Below the pieces are notes generated by a model. That model had not been told where the DNA came from. It saw nothing but the letters and a program-made list of their open reading frames with translations, and did no database searches. A stretch of DNA of 64,000 bases, taken from assembly GCA_013397455.1 (NCBI GenBank), contig VYZB01000135.1, forward strand, positions 1,993,012 through 2,057,011, in the 5' to 3' direction. Made by a program: the position numbers and the translations under genes. This document shows, piece after piece, positions 1 through 12,000 of the stretch. The stretch comes from Crotophaga sulcirostris. Taxonomy: Eukaryota; Chordata; Aves; Cuculiformes; Crotophagidae. Numbering within the stretch: position 1 is the first letter of the stretch; every line of letters starts with the position of its first letter.

Positions 1-1060
1 ATTTATTTTAAATAGAATTTTCTTTTAATCATACAACAAACTGATCAATTACTGTATTTGTTAGCATGTGCTGTTCATGTGTTTACCAAGTCTTTCAGAG
101 CTTTAACATATATAGCTGATTTCTTTAATGTAAAATAAAAATCTGGTATACTTTTATAATAGTTATATAAGCGACAATAAGATACAGAATATTACGTAAA
201 TAAACATTTTTGTCATTCCCCAGTGACAAAAATTTACCTGATGGATATAAATGACAAGTTGAGGGTGTTCTCTGTCTCAATATCAACAGACTCTAAAATC
301 TGAAAGACAGGGAGTTTCTTCTTTTATTTCCAGAAATGTTTCTTGCATATCAGCTTGAAGGATATAGGAAAATGCAGTTTCTTTATTGGCTCTGCAAAAA
401 ACGCCAAGGGATTGAAAGACAGTCTCTTCTTGCACAATCTTTTGCTCCATGGTAAATGAGTTAGCATCACTATTAAAGCAACTGGCATCTTGGTACATTT
501 GGAAAACAAACAACAAAATATCTTAACTGCATCCTTGTTTTCCCATCCATGAATGAACTAAGGCTTTGAATCTGCAGACTCCACAAATAGACAGTGGAGC
601 TATTTCAGCAAAACGCTGGGTCTTGACACAAACAGGTTGTCAGAGGAATGGATTTCCATTTGCCTGAATTACAACATCTACATTTCTAGAAAGACAGAAT
701 AAACACCTCTTTGGGATGCACTGACATTACTGCAAATACAAGCACATGGTGCAAAATCACCCCATGAGTTATATCTCTTTTTTAGTCACACTGACCTAAT
801 GAATGATTTTTAAACTATTGTCTGATCCCCAAAACCAATGTATTGATATATCTCAGAGTCTCTCTGGATCTCAGAAGCACAACCCTTCTTTTAAAAAATA
901 TTTGAGCATGGAACTGCCAATAGTTATCGCAGGAAAAAATAGTAACCTGCAGTTAGTGAGGCTGATTTGGTCTAGTACACAGATTAACTGCCTTTACTTT
1001 AACCAAGGAAGTTTTACTTAAAAATCTTAATTAATTTATAAATGTTTGGGGTTCAAAATG
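1..1060. other. Intergenic, no gene recognised
   Basis: AT-rich sequence with only short chance reading frames on both strands and no splice-bounded exon, repeat family or RNA gene that I recognise. By human synteny this would be the DUSP16-CREBL2 interval, but no DUSP16 sequence is visible. Confidence 0.5.
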
Positions 1061-1069
1061 GTGACCTGT

Positions 1070-1250
1070 TAGATAACATGAAAAAAAGAAAAGCCCTGCT
1101 GGGTCAGACCATGGGTCCACTTAGTTCAGTATTCTGTCTCTGGGAGTGGCAGGAGGAGGTGCTTTTTAGAATATGTGAACTTGGCCTTTTTCTGTACTCT
1201 GTACCTCGCATTCATCCCTACCATTCAAAAATGTTAGATTAGGGATGATG
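1070..1250 (+). repeat. Possible ancient interspersed repeat
   Basis: A stretch reading CTGCTGGGTCAGACCATGG followed by a CAGTATTCTGTCTC-like string resembles an old sauropsid interspersed element seen in turtles, crocodilians and birds. It is badly decayed and the family cannot be assigned by eye. The rest, to 2,580, shows nothing recognisable. Confidence 0.3.
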
Positions 1251-2580
1251 GACAATACATGTTTTAATACTTCTTAATGAAACATTAGTCTATCTAATGC
1301 TTTTTTGAACATGTTGTACTCTCTGCCTCACAGTGTCCTGTAGCAGTAAACTCTTCAAAAAAAGTTCACTATTTGCTCTGTAAAGAAATACTTTCTTCTG
1401 TTACAATGATTTTAAAACATCATAAGCTTATGCGCTATATATCTGCATATATATAATATTCAATTCCATTCACAACTGTTCTTTCTGACAGACTTCCATT
1501 GAATTTGTGATTCTTCGATTCTGTAACTTGCATGTTCATATTCATCTAGGACAACAGCGTAGCCCTAGTGGAAAAGCAGACTGAAATGCATATTTTTAGT
1601 TGTTCTGTGATAAAATATGGAAGCTCTTAAGTGTTTAGGTAGGGAACCTGTGTTTAGCCTGGTCAGAAGATGAGTGCTCTGCTTCTTAAGTGATACAAAG
1701 CAGAATGGGTGGCGTGGGGCAATCTAGTAGAAGGAAAAGATGCAGCTGTAACTTTAATTTGCTGGTTAAAAGGATTCTAGCCTTTCTGAATCAGCATCAG
1801 GGCTCTGTCTAATCTCCTTCCTCCACTCATGTTGCAACAGAGGGTTGCCTAAGTGAGCTATGTTGGCTCTTTGCCACTCAATATTTTCCTTCACCAGGGA
1901 AACCCCCAACTGGCTTTTAAAGTCAGCTTTATGGCCCCAGGATAGTGCCAAAGGTGGTACGAGGCACCTCATCACCTTCTTCAAGAATTTGAAGGCAAAA
2001 ATGGGGGAGGGGATCACAGGAGACAACCTGAGCAAGCTCATAGTGAGCTTTTCCTTCCACTTTATTAACTGATGCCTTTTTGTTAATATGCTGATTATCC
2101 CTGCTATTATTATTATTATTTCAGGGCAGAGTTGCAAGAACTGATTCATCGGTTTTGAAAAAGCGAATAGGAAGCAGTGTGCAAACTGCGTTGTCTTCAA
2201 CAACTGAAAAGCATTTAAGCTTATAGAAAAAAAAATTTCTAAAAGTGCTTTGTCTCTGCCATCCAGAAAGCATATCCCTCTAAGAGGAAAGTCTGTGATT
2301 CAGGGGGAAAATCCCATGACAAAGCCTTTAGCCCTAACAATTGCATGTAAGAGAGATTAAGTCATGGGAAACTCTTGTGAATAGAGTTGCATGAATAAAA
2401 AGAAACATGCAGCAACATGAAACATGCCTAGCTTCAGGTTTCACTGCGAACTTGAATCACAGATCATGTTTACAGAGTTGTTTGCTGGGGTATATGAGTC
2501 TTTTGGGCAAGCAGGGGCCAAATTTCAAGGGACCAGGTGGGTGGGGGGCGGGGGGGCACAGCTTGGCTTTGTATCAAAAG

Positions 2581-3298
2581 TGTTGTTCTGGTTTGAACTA
2601 AAGCAGAATCAGTTTTCTGACTTCAGCTAAACCTTGTCTAAGTAACTTCATTTTCTGAAAGTTAACTGCATGTTTTTCAGATAGTGTTTCTCTCTAGAAG
2701 TGATAACATGGGCACTGGTATGCAGCAAGGCTGTTGGTTATACTTATTCCTGTAGAAACCAAGGCCATCCTCAAGCTGGCGGAGTACCTTAAGTCATAGG
2801 GGTAAAAAAGTGTCACACCTGCATGGAGGAGTGGAAAGGACAGGTGACCCAAAACTGACCAACAGAGTATTCCATCCCATATACATCATACTTTGTGTAA
2901 AACTGAGGGATCACAAGGGTGAAGCTCTGTTCTCTGATGGCCGATGTCCAGTGAGGACCTAGTCTGTCTTTTTGCCCGGATCCTGGATCCGTGCATTCCT
3001 GCATCCAGTTCCTGAGTTCAGCTCCCTCCAGCCTTGGACCTTTCCCTTTGCCTGCTCTGCAGCATCAGTGGTGACACAGTCATCAGGGGTGTGTGTGTGT
3101 CAATTTTGTATATTTGTACATATTTTATTATTATCTTATTAATAGTATTTTCCTGATGATTACTATTAGTGTTTCATTGAAGCTGTTTTAGTTTCCAACC
3201 CACAAGTCTTTTTCTTGCACTTCCCTTTCCCTTTTTCCTGGAGTGGGGGAATTGTGAGCCAAACTGCTTGTGAGCCCCCTAGCAAGAGCCCCATGACA
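2581..3298 (+). mobile_element. Solo LTR, avian ERV type (copy A)
   Basis: This roughly 718-bp segment begins TGTTGTTCTGGTTTG and ends CCATGACA. It aligns along its length with a second copy at 19,918-20,621 in the same orientation, sharing the blocks TAACTTCATTTT, CATGTTTTTCAGA and TGTCCAGTGAGGACCT. The TG...CA ends and promoter/poly(A) layout fit an endogenous-retrovirus LTR. The TATA position reads GTGTAAAAC instead of the GGTATAAAAC of copy B, so this copy looks more decayed. I see no matching target-site duplication and no internal viral genes. Confidence 0.7.
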
Positions 3299-3651
3299 AT
3301 CATTCAGCTTTAACCTTTTCTAGTTTGTGTTGGCATGAAGAGGAGAGGTAGCTTCGTATTTTCAAAGAATCACAGGGACTGCGCTTTAGACTTGGGGTTT
3401 AGACTTGGGGTGGCTCTGCAGCTCAGGCCCAGTACAACATGCAGCATCCAAGTGAGCAGGAAGACTCTGTTCTGTCTTCAGGAACTCTTAAGGGCAAAAG
3501 CAAGTCAAACAGTAGCAGAAAACATAATTTATTTGTTTTAATGCTCTGGCCATTACAGGGCTGCTCAGCTGGAAACTCAATGGCTCCGTGACAATCACGA
3601 GAGGCTGCAGTGGGGCAGGGCTGCAGTCGGGCATGCCGCCTAGTTCAGACG

Positions 3652-3940
3652 TAGAATCATAGAATAGTTTGCACTGGAAGGGACCATGAAGGTCATCTAG
3701 TCCAACCCCCCTGAAGTAAGCAGGGATATCTTTAACTTGATCAGGTTGCTCAGAGCCCCATCCAACCTGGCCTTGAATGTTCCCAGGGATGGGGCATCTA
3801 CCACCTCTCTGGACAACCTGTTCCAGTGTTCCACCACGCTCAGTAAAAAAAACTTCTTCCAAATATCTAGTCTAAACTTCTTTTGTTTTAGTTTAAAACC
3901 ATTACCCCTTGTCCTATTGCTACAGGCCCTGCTAAAAAGT
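3652..3940 (-). mobile_element. CR1 LINE fragment
   Basis: The + strand opens with AGAATCATAGAATAG and GGAAGGGACC, the reverse complement of the CR1 3' end. It runs through the conserved CACCTCTCTGGACAACCTG and CTTGTCCTATTGCTACA blocks. The element is 5'-truncated, as is usual for avian CR1, and carries no usable reading frame. Confidence 0.9.
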
Positions 3941-3959
3941 TTTTCCACAGTGGTGGCGA

Positions 3960-4330
3960 CCACATTAGTGGCAGGAATGACTGAGGTGAAAATCAGGGCT
4001 TGGAGCTCGAGGGAGCCTGTGCTGATATTGAAAATGCCGGCAAATAAACTCTCTAAGACTAATATTGGAGTTTTAGAAAGCAAGCATCCTTTATTTCAGT
4101 GCTGGATGCAGGAGGGAATGATTTCCATCAATCACATGTAACGAGACAAGAGCTGGGGACAGAATGTATTTCCCGCTTTCATGCACATGTATAAATGTTC
4201 CCAGAAATCTTATGCATATTCTATTCCTTTCCAAGGACTAATTTTGATGTTATTATGAACTTCACAACAGCCAAATCTCTTGCTAACTGGATCTTTGGAG
4301 CCAGCTCTGTCTGATCTTGCATTTTAGATA
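3960..4330 (-). mobile_element. Possible decayed LTR, minus orientation
   Basis: On the minus strand there is an AATAAA (complement of 4,090-4,095) followed by GGATGCTTGCTTTCTAAAAC, a poly(A)-region pattern that I associate with avian endogenous-retrovirus LTRs. I could not find clean termini or a target-site duplication. It may instead be ordinary intergenic DNA. Confidence 0.3.
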
Positions 4331-4769
4331 GGAAAAGACTGCAAACAGAGGTGATTATAGAAGACGACACATCTGTTGAGCACATATCATACTTAAAACA
4401 AGATGTTATAATTTCTCTCTGAACATTTTCTCTCTGGAAAAAAACACTGAAAAAAACATGCTATAATGAGAGCATGCTGTCAGAGGGACATTCTCTCTAA
4501 CTTCCTAAAACTACAATTAATTAGATGAAACTTAACTCTACTTTAGCTTAAATCAAAATATTCCACATTTTGTAATAGTAACTACTCATATCAGTGTGAC
4601 ACTTAGAGCCAGCAGTCACCCTCACGCAGAGTGGGAGACAGGGGAAGTTGGATGCCCGCATCAGACACCTTGGGATGCTTGGCCAGCCACCCAGGCTCTG
4701 GCCGCCACGCTGGTGTGGGCTCAGGGAGAAGCCTGGCTCTGCTGGAAGGCAGGACAAGGGTGACCAGAA

Positions 4770-5218
4770 AAGTGGCCAATGTGTCCAGAGCAGGGCAACA
4801 AAGCTGGTGAATGGGTTGGAGAGCAAGTTTTACAAGGAGTGGCTGAGGGAGCTGGAGTTGTTTAATCTGGAGAAAAGGAGGGTGAGGGGAGACCTTACCA
4901 CTGTCTACAACTGCCTGAAAGGAGGCTGTAGTGACATAGGTGTTGGACTCTTCTCCCAAGTAACAAGAGCTAGGATGAGAGGAAATGGCCTCAAGCTGCA
5001 CCAGGGGAAGTTCAGGTTAGACAGCAGGAAAAATTTCTTCACTGAAACGAATGACAGGCACTGGCGCAGCTGCCCAGGGAGGTGGCTGAGTCCCCATCCC
5101 TGGAGATGTTTAACAGATGGGTAGATGAGGTGCTCAGGAATCTGGTTTAGTAGTGGTCAGATACAGTTGGATTTGATGACCTCAAAGGTCTTTTCCAACC
5201 AAGCGATTCTATGACAAT
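4770..5218 (+). mobile_element. CR1 LINE fragment (left arm of inverted pair)
   Basis: Typical CR1 3'-half blocks appear in order: GTGGCTGAGGGAGCTGGAG, GAAAGGAGGCTGTAGTGA, GATGAGAGGAAATGGCCTCA, GGAAAAATTTCTTCACTGA, and the tail TTTTCCAACCAAGCGATTC. Its 3' flank (5,219-5,500) is shared with the 3' flank of the minus-strand CR1 at 24,242-25,313. Confidence 0.92.
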
Positions 5219-5500
5219 CCACTTGTAGTCTTCTACTCACGAATGCATGTCATCAGAACACCTATCAGCTGCAGCATACTTGTCACCAGCACTCACCCTA
5301 ATATATAGAGATCGTACCACAGAATTGCTTGAAGCAGCAGTTTGTTAACAGTGCTGATCAAGCCTGTTGCAAGTTATAGGCAGACACACAAAAACCCCAG
5401 AGCTAATCTCGCACTGGTTACAGAGGCAAAACTTCCACCTCCCAAGTGCTTTTTTCTGGAGGAATAAAAGAAACTGAGTCAGTTGTTCAAGTTTTTAGTT
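5219..5500 (+). repeat. Non-CR1 tail, left copy of inverted repeat
   Basis: This segment follows the CR1 3' end directly. Its reverse complement aligns with 23,950-24,241 over nearly the whole length, roughly 85% by eye, with long exact blocks such as GCATGTCATCAGAACACC and CTTCCACCTCCCAAGTGC. Both copies end just past GGAATAAAAG, which contains a poly(A) signal, and then run into T-rich sequence. The two copies face each other across the whole CREBL2 gene. Confidence 0.75.
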
Positions 5501-5509
5501 TTTTTTTTT

Positions 5510-5692
5510 TTAATGAAGCGTCACTGGAAGGGGCTGTCCAGGGAGGTGGCTGAGTCACCATTCCTGGAAGTGTTTAAACGACAGGTAGATGAGGCGCTCA
5601 GGGCTCTGGTTTAGCAGTGGACAGGAACGGTTGGCCTCGATGATCTCAAAGGTCTTTTCCAACCAGGCGATTCCACGACTCTATGGCTCTGA
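5510..5692 (+). mobile_element. CR1 LINE 3' fragment
   Basis: Short 5'-truncated CR1 with GGGCTGTCCAGGGAGGTGG, GTAGATGAGGCGCTCAGG and GGTCTTTTCCAACCAGGCG. It abuts the GC-rich CREBL2 promoter island on its left side. Confidence 0.9.
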
Positions 5693-5730
5693 CGGTATGA
5701 CTCTCTGACCCGGGCGGGCAGGCTCCCGGA

Positions 5731-5749
5731 GCCTGCTGGGAAATGTAGT
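5731..5749 (-). promoter_or_regulatory. ZNF143/THAP11-type motif 1
   Basis: The minus strand reads ACTACATTTCCCAGCAGGC, close to the known ACTACAATTCCCAGCATGC-type element bound by ZNF143 and THAP11 in vertebrate promoters. Binding is inferred. Confidence 0.7.
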
Positions 5750-5815
5750 TCAGCCGCCAGGCGGGGCGGGGACCGATGGAGGCGAGGCCGTGCCGCTCCC
5801 TGCCTCGCTTCGCGG

Positions 5816-5834
5816 GGCTGCTGGGAGTTGTAGT
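5816..5834 (-). promoter_or_regulatory. ZNF143/THAP11-type motif 2
   Basis: The minus strand reads ACTACAACTCCCAGCAGCC, the best of the three matches. It starts 85 bp from motif 1 and has the same orientation. Confidence 0.75.
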
Positions 5835-5886
5835 TCATCTCCCTATGGGGCTCAGCAGCGGCCAATGGCGGTGGGGCGGAGCGAGA

Positions 5887-5905
5887 ACTACTCTTCCCAG
5901 CGCGG
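5887..5905 (+). promoter_or_regulatory. ZNF143/THAP11-type motif 3
   Basis: The plus strand reads ACTACTCTTCCCAGCGCGG, a weaker match that keeps the ACTAC and TTCCCAG cores. It is opposite in orientation to motifs 1 and 2. Confidence 0.55.
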
Positions 5906-5961
5906 CTCGCGCGGCGCCGCTGGGGGCGGGGCGACTGGCTGTAAACAGGGCGGCAGTGGCG

Positions 5962-5994
5962 ATGGCGGCTGCGGGCTGCGTTGAGGGGTTGTGA
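5962..5994 (+). CDS. Possible upstream ORF in CREBL2 leader
   Basis: A ten-codon frame (MAAAGCVEGL, then TGA) lies 68 bases upstream of the CREBL2 start codon. It is relevant only if transcription starts upstream of 5,962. The ATG sits in a YY1-like GATGGCGGC, so it may simply be a transcription-factor site. Confidence 0.3.
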   Translation: MAAAGCVEGL

Positions 5995-6061
5995 GCGGCG
6001 GTGCCTGGCGGGGCGGGGGCTCTGGTGCGCTCCCCGTGCGGGACCGGGGCTGGCGGCACAC

Positions 6062-6076
6062 ATGGATGACAGCAAG
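6062..6076 (+). CDS. CREBL2: CREBL2 coding exon 1
   Basis: Encodes MDDSK and ends AAG before the donor GTAAGG at 6,077. The 15 coding bases keep phase 0. A CR1 begins only about 33 bases into the following intron. Confidence 0.92.
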
Positions 6077-9000
6077 GTAAGGGGCGGCGGGGCACGCCCG
6101 GGGCCGATTTCATGGAAATACTTGGTTGGAAAAGACTTTTGAGATTATCCAGTCCAACCTTTCCTGTCCACTACTGAACCAGATCTCTGAGCGCCTCATC
6201 TGCCCGTCTGTTAAACACTGCCTGGGATGGGGACCCAACCACCTCCCTGGGCAGCTGTGCCAGTGCCTGACAGCCCTTTCAGTGAAGGGATTTTTCCTGA
6301 AGTCTGATCCGAACCTCCCCTGGAGCAACTTGAGGCCATTTCCTCTCGTCCTGTCGTCTGTCCCTGGGGAGAGGCCGAGGGCAGCCGGTGGGGCAGTGCG
6401 TGGTGCAGGGCGGGTTTGGTCCCTTCACTCCTCCTCGCTTGCTGCCTGCCGTGGGGCACAGTGTGTGTGTTCTGCTCTGGGCCCTTGCTACAAGAAAGAC
6501 GTGGAAGGGCTGGAGGTGCATCCAGAGAAGGGGAATGGAGCTGGAGAAGGGTGTGGAGTACAGGGGTTCTGAGAGCAGCTGAGGGACCTCTGCCATGAGG
6601 ACAGGCTGAGAGAGTTGGGGTTGTTCAGCCTGGAGAAGAGAAGGCTCCAGGGAGACCTTGTAGCGGCCTGCTGGTACCTGAAGGGGCTACAGAAAAGGTG
6701 GGGAGGGACTTTTTGCAAAGGCAGGTAGAGATGGGATGAAGGGGAATGGCTTTGAGTTGGAAGCGGGAAGATTAGACATTAGGAAGAAAGTCTTCACGAT
6801 GAGCATGGTGAGGCCCTGGCACAGGTTGCCCAGGGAAGCTGTGGGTGCCCCCTCCCTGGAGGTGTTCAAGGCCAGGTTGGATGGGGTCTTGAGCAGCCTG
6901 GGCTGGTGTGAGGTGTCCCTGCCCATGGCAGGGTGGTGGAACTGGATGGGCTTTAAGACCCCTTCCAACCCAAACCATTCTATGATTCTGTGATTCTATG
7001 ACCTGGGGCTGCTTAGCCTGGGGAAGAAGAGGCTGAGGGGAGACCTCATAGCTCCCAGCAGCTCCCTGAAAGGAGGTTGCAGTGAGGTGGGTGTTGATCT
7101 CTTCTGCCAAGTAACAAGTGATAGGATGAGAGGAAATGGCCTCAAGTTGTGCCAGGAGAGGTTCAGATTGGATATTAGGAAAATTTTCTTTATTGAAAGT
7201 GGTGAAACATTGAAATGAGCTACCCAGGGAAGCGGTCGTGTCACTGTCCCTGGAGGGGTTCAAAAAAACTTTTAACACTTTGGGATATGGCTTAGTAGGC
7301 ATGGTGGTGTTGGGCTAATGGTTGGAATGGATGATCTTAGAGGTCTTTTCCAACCTTAATTATTCTGTGGTTCTGTGATACTACTTCTGGCTGTTCATTA
7401 AAGTTCCAAGCATGGGCCAGAGGCGGAGTACAGATCAGTGGTCTCATCTGGTGTGGATCATGTGCCTGTAGTGCTCTGAATGCCTTAGATATATAGGAAC
7501 TATGGAAAAATGGTAAGGAGTTTGGGCTGCAACCTTGAAGTGAGTGCTGGTGCTTTGGTTCTTCCTGCATCATCTTCTAAGAATAGCACAGTGGCATCAC
7601 TGAAGGTACAGGTCTTCTGTTTAAACAGAATGAAATATCAGAAGATACACGAGGAATGCCGTCTCTGCCTGCTTGTACCAGAGTGACCCTAAAGCAGGAC
7701 CTGCAGGGCCCATGTGAGGACTGAGAAAATAACTGCTGTGTCCACTCAGCTCAGCATTTTGCGATTGAAGCTCCCAGTTGAGTTTGGGTATTTTAGCTCA
7801 AGAGAGAGGTGGTTATGGTATTGTCCTGGGTTTTGTGCAGGAGATGTTTGAAGTCCTTAGGACTGAGCCAGGTAAAACCAGACTTGAAGTAGGCTATGAG
7901 TCAGCCATCTTCTGACTCATAACAGATTCTGAGCTTGCCTTGAGTATTAAAACTGGTCAATTACAGACCTGTGGTACCTTGTCTGTTCTCAAGCCACCTG
8001 GTTTTCTTCTCACTGGAATTTTGCTAAAACAGAATGGCGCTGCCTGTGCTCATCTGCCTTAATTTGGAGGGGAAAAAATACTTGATGTAATTTCTTAGGG
8101 AATAAATATAAGGAACTTCGAAGTGATCAATGATTTGGCAGTACAGAGGTTCCACAGAATGAATCATAAGTATATGTAAGGTTCATGATGATTTGCCAAA
8201 TTAACATGTATGCTATTTAGTTTTATTGAGGACTTATCTGAAAGCTATAAAGGCGGATGGGGGGGAATCTGCATCACTGAAGTCAAAAAAATACTCACAA
8301 CTGTGAGAACTGCATGAAAGTTTATATAAACAGGGAAGCAGTTTAGAAAATTCAGAAGACTTAATTTTGGAGCCATAGCTCATGAGTATTAGCTGATTTT
8401 TTTTAAAAAAATATAGTGTTAAGAACACTTTCTCTTCTATCAGAATTAACTTATTTGGAACAGGTAAGTTCCACATTTTTAATTTAAAAAGTAATTGTTG
8501 ATTTGTTGTGTTTTGTGAAGTCCTGGTTATCAGCTTTTATTTTTTCTGAAACACTTCTGGACACATTTACAAAATAAATCTTTCCATCAAGTCAGGAAGA
8601 CAGGTCTTTACTCTTTTCTCCATTAGAAGAATTGATGTTGAGTGAAGAAGGAAAAGTTGAAAAAAAGCAGAGTGGAATATTCAGTCGCAAGTACAATTTC
8701 CTAGAATGGTGTTTTTATTTAATACTTACTGCTAAGATATTTGGGAGGACAGTGGCATTGAAAAGGTCCTGCCTAGAACTCCTAGATGTGGCTGTACCTA
8801 ATGAAAATTTTGAAAATCTTTGTTACTCCAGCAGGTTTTTCATTAGTTAATAAACTTGGGTGATACCAGATCCTCATATCTTCTACTAAAAACAGCCAAC
8901 ACTCATCAGTAAGTGCTTGCTGCTCTGAAAGGCTTTGCTGGAGTTCTTTAGAAGGCTGCAGTTTCTTTCAGAACAAGTTCATGAGGCTGCAGGTTGCCCT

Positions 9001-12000
9001 GAGGCTTTGGTGGCTCCATTCAAGAGATCCCATTTCTCTTGGGAGGACTCCTCCTGTTGCATATTGCTGCATCAGGATGAGGCCAGCACTATTTATACTT
9101 CTTTTTATAGCCAGTGCAATCTTATAGCTTGAGCCAATGTGTCCTTGAAGTCTTCAAGAAGTTCCATTGAGTCATGTTTTCCTCCTTATTGAGCGGGTTG
9201 GCCTGTGAGATCAAAGAATTGAGTGAGTGTGACCATGAAAGGAATTTCCCAGGAAAACCTGAGATAACTAAATTACATTGGTAGCGAAATAACCATTCTG
9301 TAACTGCAACCGCCCACATTCTGTGTTTTTCCTCATCTACATGACATAAAGAATTTAGAATTGGGCTTGCAGGCTATAATTTTTTTTCCTGAATTCTTAG
9401 TGCACTATAATTTAGCTGTACTCAGTTTAAGAGAGCAATTGAAAAATGGTTTATCTTAACATATTATAGGTTGGACTCAATGATCTCAAAGGTCCTTTCC
9501 AACCTTGTAATACTGTGATATTCCTCAAAATGGGAAGGAAATAGTAGAAAATAAAGGGAGAGGTAGAGTATATGAACGTCATATCTAGAAAACTTTCATG
9601 TTCCAGTTTTAAAGGAAGTTCTCCAATTATACACAGAAAAAACCCCAACCAAGCTCAAAATATGACCTTCTCTTCTTTCTCCTTTAGAGCTGCTCTGAAA
9701 CTGTGGCTTGGTCAGGTACTGGTCTCACTTCTTGCTGTAGTTTGAGCTATTGGTTGTGTAAAGAGTTTAGCGATACAGCTGTTCCTTGGCAAATTAATCT
9801 CTGTTAAATTAACTCGTATATATCTCTGAAGTGTTTAGACACAGGAAAAAGAAGAAATTATGCAACTGTGATTTCAGCCTTTGTAGGTGAAATTACTTCA
9901 TTAGTTTACAAGACTACGTAGAAATTATTATATATTTATTACATACACTGGGAAGCAGGGCATTAGTATTATGGAAAGAAGTATTTTTTACATTTGTGTT
10001 AGCTGATAAATAGCTCTTGGTAACTTAAAATACAGTTCTACATAGTTAACTGCAATCTCCTGTATTAATTCTAGAAGTTTTTATAGGGTGCACTGGCAAT
10101 ACTTGTGTGAGCGATTCTCAGTTTATGGCTAGAAATGAGAAATTATATTTTTTAACTATAGTTCACTTCTTCGTTATTCCAATGCAATTAAAAACAAGGA
10201 AACAAAAAACAGTCCAACAACAACAAAAAATTTAGGATTGCCCTCTCTTATTAAAAATATGCTTGTCCTGTAAGGAAAAGATAGCTTTAGTTTTCAAATA
10301 GTTCAGATGAATTTTTTTTTTTTTCAAAAATGTACTTAACTGAGCCAAAACATGAATGAGTAGTTTTAGTTGCAGGGGAAAGTGCATTTTCGAGACAAAT
10401 ATTATATTTAAAATGGTATTTTTATATTTAAATTCAGATATTATTATTTTTTTAAAGTATAGTGCATCATGCTTAATCTTAGCAGTGGGATGTAGTAATT
10501 GATTGCTTTTTCAAATAGGAGTGAAAAGTTAGTGAAATGCCCCCAACACAGCTACTTGTATGTGTTGGATATACAAAGGAAGGTAAAAAGCACACTTAGG
10601 AAGACCTTTTGTTACGCAGTTCTGATGACAATAAAACAGCCCACTCTGAGATCTATGATTTTTAAAAACCTGAAATTTCTTGCACTTGTTTTAATTCTAG
10701 GTTAGTTCCTCAACTTTGAACAAACTGATTCTTGGTTTTTTGCTTTCTCTCACTTGTAAATAAATTACTGTATCCTCTAAATAAAATCCTTTATACCTGT
10801 AGAAGAGGCTGTCTCTGGAAGATGGGTCTCCAGCTCAGATAATTTGCTCTCCATCAGGCTGGTCCCAGGGCCTTGGGTAAGGATGTTATTGTGCTTCTAA
10901 ATTTCTACGAACTTGCAATATCTGAGGTGAAAGAAAAGCCTTTAAATATTGTAAGGTCAGAGTGTTTTCAAGTGTTACAAGAGTTTGAAAAAGCAAGCCC
11001 TCAGATAAACTGTTCGTGTGGGGTATTTATGTTTACGGATCAAGCATCTGCTGATGCCTTGCTCAGGTGTTGGTACAGCCTTACCATTTTGGGGGAGCAC
11101 TTGAGGAGCAGGGGAAGGGTACAGCAAAAAGGCTGCACATGAGGAGTTGCACTGCTTTCCCCACTGCCTTGTTTTGAAACATCGAATACTCAGTCATGGG
11201 TGATCCTGAGGCGGGGGGGCGCTGTTCTTCTAAGTCATAAATGATGGGCACGCAGACATCCCTTGGAGGGAGTGTGGGAGTAAGTCCGAGGTGAAATATT
11301 GTAATTAAAACAGAAGGTTTGATGGATCCTCCTTTGTGAGATGTCCTCTAGCACGTCAATCCTAGAATCGACTCTGAGGAGTGTCAGAGCTCTCAGGAGG
11401 GACCGAGTGTGAATGTGGTGCAAAGCACAGGATCTGTTTTCATAATGACCTCCCTTGTTAACAGGGTTTGTTACCATATTTTCAACCTTCAGGGCTTTTT
11501 CACCATAGGAAGGTTTGCAGAGTGCTGGAGAATTCTTCCATTGAGGATCATGTCAACATACATCGTTCTCATTGCTTCACCCTCAGAAATATAAAACCTA
11601 AACAGCTTTAGTTACCATTTGAGGTAGGCTATTTCAAATTGTCACAGTAACACAAGGTTGGAAAGGACCTTTGAGATTATCGAGTCCAACCTATAACCCA
11701 ACAGTAACACTAACACCAACACCAACCCATCATCAAAACCACGGCACTGAGTGCCTCATCCAATCTCCTCTTAAACACCTCCAGGGACAGCGACTCCACC
11801 ACCTCCCTGGGCAGCGCATTCCAATGGCCAGTCACTAAGCCCTGCTCTGGTGATGCATCTTGCTTTCTCAGGTTTGCAATAAGTAAGTAAAATGTATGAG
11901 CTTAAACCCCATAGAACAGCGAAACCAGTCTTATTTTGTGTTTGCAGTGGGCTAGGAGGATGTACACGGTATAGTGTGAGTTGAGCATTCCTGTTGCCCG

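Larger units (their letters stand above)
5697..6109 (+). promoter_or_regulatory. CREBL2: CREBL2 promoter GC island
   Basis: This is an abrupt GC- and CpG-rich block between two CR1 elements, containing exon 1 of CREBL2 at its right end. It holds three 19-bp ZNF143/THAP11-type motifs, a CCAAT box at 5,862-5,866, a GC box around 5,922-5,932 and a YY1-like GATGGCGGC at 5,961-5,969. There is no TATA box, as expected for a housekeeping-type promoter. The transcription start is inferred to lie between about 5,900 and 6,000. Confidence 0.8.

Noticed and set aside
5611..6113. Long minus-strand frames across the CREBL2 island as a divergent gene
   Set aside because: Composition-driven Arg/Pro/Ala-rich frames that run into a CR1; no known protein. 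A divergent non-coding transcript remains possible.
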